5,327 nt of DNA from Spirochaetia bacterium UBA5550 (GTDB lineage Bacteria > Spirochaetota > UBA4802 > UBA5550), in the NCBI GenBank assembly GCA_002425885.1, contig DINC01000332.1, forward strand, positions 18,375-23,701. The letters are read 5' to 3'. Of the stretch, positions 1 to 3,808 are shown in pieces. The translations under genes were made by a program, and so were the position numbers. Numbering within the stretch: the first letter of the stretch is position 1; each line of letters starts with the position of its first letter. The notes below the pieces were generated by a model. The model ran no database searches. It was not told the DNA's origin and was given only the letters and a program-made list of their open reading frames with translations.

Positions 1-226
1 GGAGTATCATAATTGTTGAACTCAGTAATCTTTTTTTTACCAGGGCCAGGAGCCTGTCATGAAGCGGCCTCAAGGTAACATAAAATAAAAGCGAATAGAG
101 AAATATCCAGATATAAAACCTGAAAATATAGAGAAGGAAAAGTATTATAAATCCGAAAAGAACCCGGAAATATAATTTCATCATTCTGTTCTGCTGAAGC
201 TGTTTATATGAGTTGTTATTAATCAT
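1..226 (-). CDS. N-terminal part of an AI-2E/PerM-family membrane transporter (runs off left edge)
   Basis: The open frame gives 75 residues starting MINNNSYKQLQQNRMMKLYF and continues past the window edge without a stop. A short polar N-terminus (about 1-18) is followed by two hydrophobic segments: about 21-36 (VLFGFIILFLLYIF) and about 38-52 (YIWIFLYSLLFYVTL). Then comes LRPLHDRLLALVKKRLLSS and a new hydrophobic stretch. A helix pair followed by an 'L-x-P-L-x-x-x-L' segment and a basic loop is how AI-2E/PerM (YdiK/TqsA-type) permeases begin; members are about 350 residues with around eight membrane segments. An in-frame TGA lies eight codons upstream, so the start is the ATG at 224-226 or the ATG pair at residues 15-16. 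Neither has a good Shine-Dalgarno. The gene is co-directional with the FlgM-like gene, 116 bp downstream of it. The family call rests on the N-terminus only; another multi-spanning protein is possible. That a gene is present is fairly certain. Confidence 0.6.
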   Translation of the reverse strand, partial: MINNNSYKQLQQNRMMKLYFRVLFGFIILFLLYIFRFYIWIFLYSLLFYVTLRPLHDRLLALVKKRLLSSTIMIL

Positions 227-232
227 TGGCGG

Positions 233-245
233 CCGATTTAATCGG
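233..245. promoter_or_regulatory. 13-bp palindrome, candidate operator
   Basis: CCGATTTAATCGG is a perfect inverted repeat (CCGATT / AATCGG) around a single central base. A one-base loop cannot fold as RNA, so a dimeric DNA-binding protein is the likelier reader, if any. It lies 7 bp upstream of the ATG of the permease-like gene and shares three bases with the left arm of the 243-293 hairpin. Function is inferred from symmetry and position only. Confidence 0.35.
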
Positions 246-293
246 TGTCATGAAAAGATATCAGTTCTTCACTTTTTTCTTTTCATGACACCG
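243..293. terminator. 15-bp perfect inverted repeat, terminator-like hairpin
   Basis: CGGTGTCATGAAAAG (243-257) is the exact reverse complement of CTTTTCATGACACCG (279-293), with a 21-base loop; one more A-T pair (258/278) extends the stem. On the plus strand it is followed by CATTTTT (294-300), the pattern of an intrinsic terminator. No plus-strand gene ends here. On the minus strand it sits between the FlgM-like gene and the permease-like gene with only ATTAAA after the stem, so as a minus-strand terminator it is weak. In the minus-strand transcript its 3' arm would end 16 nt before the permease ATG and could hide the ribosome site. Terminator for antisense transcription, attenuator, or mRNA-processing hairpin are all possible. 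Confidence 0.5.
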
Positions 294-342
294 CATTTTT
301 AATTATACCCGCAGGCGCTTGCGCGCGAGCCAAACTCCCTTA

Positions 343-507
343 TCATTTGGTAAGATAGTGAGATAGATCAGTGGCAAGTTTTGAAATTGCGTGATCAAGA
401 TATGATTCATCAGAGATCCGTCTTTTCAGAGCATCAATTTTTTCCTGATCTCCTGAAATTTTACCCTGTCTTATCTCACGATCCTCCATTTTCATGAGAT
501 TACTCAT
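343..507 (-). CDS. Small FlgM-like protein (possible anti-sigma-28 factor)
   Basis: This is a 54-residue protein starting MSNLMKMEDREIRQGKISGD and ending LSHYLTK. It is soluble, charged and predicted helical, with no cysteine or membrane segment. The stretch EKIDALKRRISDESY followed by AISKLATDL matches the pattern of the FlgM C-terminal domain (roughly E-K-[VI]-x-x-L-K-x-x-I-x-x-x-x-Y ... A-x-x-L). In FlgM that domain binds the flagellar sigma factor FliA and holds it inactive until the hook-basal body is finished. Typical FlgM proteins are about 85-100 residues; the flexible N-terminal half is largely missing here. The ATG at 505-507 is chosen because GGAGG (514-518) stands 6 nt upstream. 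A hairpin lies just before that site. The gene diverges from the AOR-aldolase operon and may be co-transcribed with the permease-like gene. That it is a gene is well supported; the FlgM assignment is from pattern only, and another small helical regulator cannot be excluded. Confidence 0.6.
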   Translation of the reverse strand: MSNLMKMEDREIRQGKISGDQEKIDALKRRISDESYLDHAISKLATDLSHYLTK

Positions 508-513
508 AGAAAA

Positions 514-518
514 CCTCC
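514..518 (-). promoter_or_regulatory. Shine-Dalgarno of the FlgM-like gene
   Basis: The minus strand reads GGAGG, then six bases (TTTTCT), then ATG at 507-505. It is the strongest ribosome site in the window and is what fixes the start of the 54-residue gene. Confidence 0.8.
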
Positions 519-525
519 GCGGCCC

Positions 526-545
526 TCTGCTCCTCCCTGAGCAGA
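526..545 (-). promoter_or_regulatory. Leader hairpin with an SD-like loop upstream of the FlgM-like gene
   Basis: On the minus strand TCTGCTC and GAGCAGA form a perfect 7-bp stem around the six-base loop AGGGAG. The 3' foot of the hairpin is 7 bases from the Shine-Dalgarno GGAGG. The loop itself resembles a ribosome-binding sequence. It could act as a standby ribosome site, a protein-binding stem-loop or an mRNA stabiliser. No T-run follows it on either strand, so it is not a terminator. Confidence 0.4.
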
Positions 546-580
546 TTTACCGGCCTCAATGTTTAATCGACAGCATTTAT

Positions 581-609
581 AATTTAATAAATAACTTTTC
601 CCTTTTCAA
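581..609 (-). promoter_or_regulatory. Weak candidate promoter for the FlgM-like gene
   Basis: The minus strand has TTGAAA (609-604) as a possible -35. A poor -10 (TTAAAT at 587-582 or TAAATT at 586-581) follows after 16-17 bases; a better-looking TATAAA (581-576) is too far at 22 bases. The surroundings are very AT-rich, so matches by chance are expected. No convincing sigma-28 promoter was seen. Confidence 0.25.
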
Positions 610-632
610 GGGGCTAATTATCTTATTATTTT

Positions 633-647
633 TAGTAAATTTTACTA
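633..647. promoter_or_regulatory. 15-bp palindrome in the divergent intergenic region, candidate operator
   Basis: TAGTAAA-T-TTTACTA is a perfect inverted repeat with 7-bp half-sites around one central base. It lies about midway between the two divergent genes, in the AT-rich core of the spacer. The same core has three copies of ATAATTTA (579-586, 652-659, 671-678), two of them flanking the right side of the palindrome. A dimeric regulator controlling one or both divergent genes is the natural reading. In AT-rich DNA such symmetry can also arise by chance. Confidence 0.35.
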
Positions 648-740
648 TGCAATAATTTATTTATTCATATATAATTTATAGCTTTTTCCGGTAAAGACAC
701 TATTCCCCCGCTTCAGTCTTAGGTTTTCAATATTTTTAAA

Positions 741-772
741 TTGACTCTATACTTTTATGTCATATTTATAAC
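741..772 (+). promoter_or_regulatory. Candidate sigma-70-type promoter of the AOR-aldolase operon
   Basis: TTGACT (741-746) matches the -35 consensus at five of six positions. The -10 is less clear: TTTATA (765-770) lies at 18-base spacing, and the better TATAAC (767-772) lies at 20. A TCAAT/ATTGA inverted repeat (727-731 and 740-744) overlaps the -35 and could be an operator half. Transcription would begin near 777-780, giving a leader of under 30 bases, too short for a riboswitch. No such element was seen in 508-805. Confidence 0.4.
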
Positions 773-805
773 AGGAAATTCCGTAACAGCATATAACATT
801 CCAAG

Positions 806-2605
806 ATGTCAACATACAGCAATCAGGACAGTGCAATTATAAAGATGGATCAGAAATATGGATGGACCGGCTGCATTCTTAAAATAGACCTCAGTAATAG
901 AAGTTATGAAATAATAAAACCTGAATCAGAAATTTATAAAAAATTCATTGGAGGGAGAGGCCTTGCAGGCTGCTATCTCCGCCCGTTCTGCCATCTTCCC
1001 TGGGATTCACCCGAAATGCCTCTTCTCTTTTTTGCCGGACCCCTTGTTGATACAGAATCACCGGCCTCAGGGAAAATGACAGTAATGACTGTATCGCCGC
1101 TCACCGGTACTATCAGCGATTCTTCAGTAGGGGGAAACTTCGGCACTGAATTAAAACGCGCCGGATGGGATGGAATAATAATCACAGGAAGATCCCGCAA
1201 CCTCTGCGGGATAAAGATACAGGACAGCAATGTTGAATTTATAGGAGCAGAAAACCTGCGCGGCAAAACAGTCTCTGCAATATTCAGGTCTCTCCCTGCT
1301 GAGGGGGGAGCAGCAGCAGCCGGCCCTGCGGCGGAAAACGGAGTACTCTTCTCTTCCATCGGTTTTACCGGGGATTACTCACCTGGCAGAGGCGGGTCCG
1401 GCCTTGTTATGCATGCCAAAGGATTAAAGTTTATACACGTCAAAGGTTCAGGCTCAACGGCTGTTCATAACAGCAAGGATCTCGGTTCAGCGAGGGGTGA
1501 TATCATGAGACTGATCTCTGCATCCCCGGCACTTATGGGGGAATTGGGAATTTCAGAATCCGGCACAGGGGCATTATACGATCTGATTCACAGCAGGAGG
1601 ATGATGCCCACTGACAATTTCCGCAGGACATATTTTCAGGATGCGGGGTTACTCAACGCATGGCATTATAAAAATAAATTCAACCCGGTAAAAACAGGGT
1701 GCAGCGGGTGCCACATCCTCTGCAGAAAACTGAGTGAAGACGGCAGGGCTATTCCCGAGTATGAAACAATGTCGCATTTTACAGCCCTTATCGGCAACAG
1801 CAGCATAGATCTTGTAATGGAAGCAAATGAAATCTGTAATGAAACCGGCATGGACCCTGTGAGCGCTGCATCTTCTATTGCCTGTTATATGGAAATCAAA
1901 AATCTCTCCATAACCGGAGTGGAGCTGATCCGGCTTCTTACTGACATTGCATACTCGAAAGGGGATGGGGATCTCCTGAAACCGGGCTCAAAAAAAATTG
2001 CTGAAACGCTGGGTAGACCTGATGCATCTATGTCTGTGAAGGGCCTCGAACTTCCGGCTTATGATCCGCGGGGTGCATACGGGATCTCTTTATCCTATGC
2101 CACATCAACACACGGAGGCTGTCACCTGCAGGCTTATACTGTTTCGCACGAAATACTCCGGAAACCGGCAGCAACAGAGAGGTTTACATTCACCGGCAAA
2201 GCCCGCATAATAAAGCTTGCTGAAGACCTTAATGCAGTCCTTGATTCCCTCACTGTATGCAGGTTTATCGTTATCGCAGCAGCAATTGAGGAATATGCGA
2301 AGGTTTTTAATGCTGTAACAGGTTCAGGTTTATCCGGGCAGGAACTGCTCATGGCGGGGGAGAGAATTTTTTACAATGAAAGGCTGATGAATCGGATTCG
2401 CGGGTTCAGTTCATCTGATGATGATCTCCCATCCAGATTTTTCAAAGAATCCGGGAGTTCCGGAGATGGTATAACGATTCCCCCTATTCCAAGAGATGAA
2501 TTTCTTGAAGCCCGCGCGAGGTATTACAGAGTGAGAGGTCTTGACTCTGAGGGCTGCCCGGTCAGGGAAAAATGTATTGAACTGGGACTTGAATGGACAG
2601 ACTGA
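806..2605 (+). CDS. Tungsten/molybdenum-pterin aldehyde:ferredoxin oxidoreductase family protein
   Basis: AOR-family enzymes oxidise aldehydes to carboxylic acids in the cytoplasm. They use a bis-pterin tungsten (or molybdenum) site and one 4Fe-4S cluster, usually passing electrons to ferredoxin. At 599 residues this one is normal length and intact. The N-terminal domain (about 18-215) has YGWTGCILKIDLS (18-30), FIGGRGLAG (47-55), SPLTGTISDSSVGGNFG (97-113) and GRGGSGLVMHAKGLK (194-208). The cluster cysteines are C299, C302, C306 (CSGCHILC) and C485 in LDSLTVCRF. The acidic EYE (318-320), CNETGMD (344-350), YATSTHGGCHLQAY (431-444) and the closing YYRVRGLDSEGCP (573-585) also fit. In the usual 'GSKNLK' motif this protein has HAKGLK, a visible departure. 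The start is uncertain: neither ATG 806 nor ATG 845 (residue 14, nearer the family's usual start) has a Shine-Dalgarno. No MoaD-like, ferredoxin-like or second-subunit gene adjoins it. The 3' end overlaps the aldolase gene by 13 bp. The family is sure; the subfamily, metal and substrate are not known. Confidence 0.93.
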   Translation: MSTYSNQDSAIIKMDQKYGWTGCILKIDLSNRSYEIIKPESEIYKKFIGGRGLAGCYLRPFCHLPWDSPEMPLLFFAGPLVDTESPASGKMTVMTVSPLTGTISDSSVGGNFGTELKRAGWDGIIITGRSRNLCGIKIQDSNVEFIGAENLRGKTVSAIFRSLPAEGGAAAAGPAAENGVLFSSIGFTGDYSPGRGGSGLVMHAKGLKFIHVKGSGSTAVHNSKDLGSARGDIMRLISASPALMGELGISESGTGALYDLIHSRRMMPTDNFRRTYFQDAGLLNAWHYKNKFNPVKTGCSGCHILCRKLSEDGRAIPEYETMSHFTALIGNSSIDLVMEANEICNETGMDPVSAASSIACYMEIKNLSITGVELIRLLTDIAYSKGDGDLLKPGSKKIAETLGRPDASMSVKGLELPAYDPRGAYGISLSYATSTHGGCHLQAYTVSHEILRKPAATERFTFTGKARIIKLAEDLNAVLDSLTVCRFIVIAAAIEEYAKVFNAVTGSGLSGQELLMAGERIFYNERLMNRIRGFSSSDDDLPSRFFKESGSSGDGITIPPIPRDEFLEARARYYRVRGLDSEGCPVREKCIELGLEWTD

Positions 2606-3765
2606 TAAAAAAATATTCACGGAAACTGGTTTCACAGAAACTATGCGCTGAAGGTGTTCCTGTATTCGGAGTATTGGATGATGTCACCAGATGGAATTCA
2701 GACGCAGATGAGAACGAGATACTCGACAGGGTAATGAGAGGGCTGAGCATTAACAGCATCCTCTTCGCCCCTGCTGCTGAACCTTACTGCTCCATCATTG
2801 ATTACCTTGCGGAATACAGCACTGACATTAACGGACAGATACGGCCTGACGACACTGAGACGCGGACATTCTTCCATGACATCCCGGTTATAAAAAGCTT
2901 TACTTCGGATGAGATACTTTCAGGGCTAAAAAAACGAAAGGGAGTTATAATCCCGGGGCATGGTATTGTTACATACGGAACAGTGACCCCGGAACAGGCT
3001 TTTGTTACATTCAGCTCTATCTGCTTTACAACATTTGTCAAATTCATGTCAGATTATTATTACCATTTTAAAGGGATATTGCGGATGAAAGGAAGTCCTG
3101 AACCGGTTTTTAATAAAGCTGTTCGATGGTACCGGGATTCCCTTTCAGCAATTAATTCTTCTCCTTTAATTAATGCGCCTTTCAAATCAGGGGAGGATGT
3201 CATTCAGGCTATTATTGAGACAGGGAGGCTTACTGTTGAATCAGGGATGGTTGATTCTTTTTTCGGGAATATATCTGTGAAATACGGGAACACCATCTAT
3301 ATCAGTCAGACAGGGAGTTCCCTGGATGAACTGTCAGGATGCATAGATCCCTGCCCCATGGATAACAGCACCACCAATGCAATCACTGCATCAAGTGAAT
3401 TCTCCGCGCATAAATCTTTATACAGTCTTACTGAAAGAAAAAGCATACTGCACGGTCACCCGAAGTTTTCCGTTATTATGTCGATGTTATGCGATGATAT
3501 ATTATGTGCAAACAGGGGAGAATGCCATATCAAATGTTCCCGTAAAAGATATATTGAAGATGTGCCTGTTGTTCCGGGTGAGATCGGCACAGGGCCGGAT
3601 TCTCTTTCACGCACAATGCCCTCTGCGATGAAAGGGAGAGGAGTCATTGTCTGGGGACACGGTCTCTTTACTTCAGGAGTGGAAGATTTCACTGATGCCT
3701 ACAAAAATCTTGTGGATATAGAGAAAATGTGTTTTGAAAAATATCTCTCTCTTGTTGAGAGATAA
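2593..3765 (+). CDS. Two-domain class II aldolase/adducin-family protein with degenerate N-terminal domain
   Basis: Class II aldolases of the fuculose-phosphate type cleave sugar phosphates to dihydroxyacetone phosphate and a short aldehyde, using a zinc held by three histidines. This 390-residue protein is about twice the usual single domain. The C-terminal half (about 200-385) has GNISVK (225-230), SSE (267-269, E269 a likely catalytic acid), HGHP (287-290, H287 and H289 as metal ligands) and WGHG (354-357, H356 as third ligand). The N-terminal half (about 1-165) repeats the layout: NSILFAPAAEP stands where KSILHGHPKF is, DIPVI matches DVPVV, and GVIIPGHGIVTYG matches GVIVWGHGLFTSG. It has therefore lost HxH and is probably structural or regulatory. 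Residues 300-315 (CDDILCANRGECHIKC) plus C250 and C254 form an unusual cysteine cluster. The start ATG lies inside the AOR gene, with GGGA five bases before it, indicating translational coupling. Aldolase, epimerase or a non-catalytic adducin-like role all remain possible. Confidence 0.85.
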   Translation: MDRLIKKYSRKLVSQKLCAEGVPVFGVLDDVTRWNSDADENEILDRVMRGLSINSILFAPAAEPYCSIIDYLAEYSTDINGQIRPDDTETRTFFHDIPVIKSFTSDEILSGLKKRKGVIIPGHGIVTYGTVTPEQAFVTFSSICFTTFVKFMSDYYYHFKGILRMKGSPEPVFNKAVRWYRDSLSAINSSPLINAPFKSGEDVIQAIIETGRLTVESGMVDSFFGNISVKYGNTIYISQTGSSLDELSGCIDPCPMDNSTTNAITASSEFSAHKSLYSLTERKSILHGHPKFSVIMSMLCDDILCANRGECHIKCSRKRYIEDVPVVPGEIGTGPDSLSRTMPSAMKGRGVIVWGHGLFTSGVEDFTDAYKNLVDIEKMCFEKYLSLVER

Positions 3766-3774
3766 AATTCTCTC
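3742..3774 (+). other. Two mutually exclusive small hairpins over the aldolase stop codon
   Basis: GAGAGA (3757-3762) can pair upstream as part of TATCTCTC/GAGAGATA (3742-3749 with 3757-3764, 8 bp, 7-base loop). It can also pair downstream with TCTCTC (3769-3774, 6 bp, 6-base loop). The stop codon TAA (3763-3765) lies between. No T-run follows, so this is not a standard terminator. The 43-bp convergent gap (3766-3808) holds no other terminator I can see for either gene. Confidence 0.25.
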
Positions 3775-3808
3775 CTGCGGATGTTTCAGTTATATCATCA
3801 TCACCTTT

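Noticed and set aside
55..254. TGTCATGAA repeated at 55-63 and 246-254
   Set aside because: A single 9-base repeat, one copy within coding sequence and with no further flanking similarity, is likely chance.
315..326. GCGC-GCAA-GCGC tetraloop hairpin just after the FlgM-like gene (minus strand)
   Set aside because: The stem is only 4 bp and no T-run follows, so it cannot be supported as a terminator.
564..586. Possible sigma-28 promoter for the FlgM-like gene (minus strand TAAA ... GTCGATTA)
   Set aside because: The -10-like box is near consensus, but TAAA stands 11 bases away instead of about 15, in AT-rich DNA where TAAA is common.
546..695. TTTACCGG (546-553) and CCGGTAAA (688-695) as a long-range inverted repeat
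   Set aside because: Eight bases separated by 134 bp and not extending further is compatible with chance.
973..1359. 128-residue open frame on the minus strand within the AOR gene
   Set aside because: It lies antisense to conserved AOR motifs, has low-complexity Pro/Ala/Arg composition and no family resemblance.
3377..3631. 84-residue open frame on the plus strand within the aldolase gene
   Set aside because: It overlaps the conserved HGHP and cysteine region in another frame with no supporting features.
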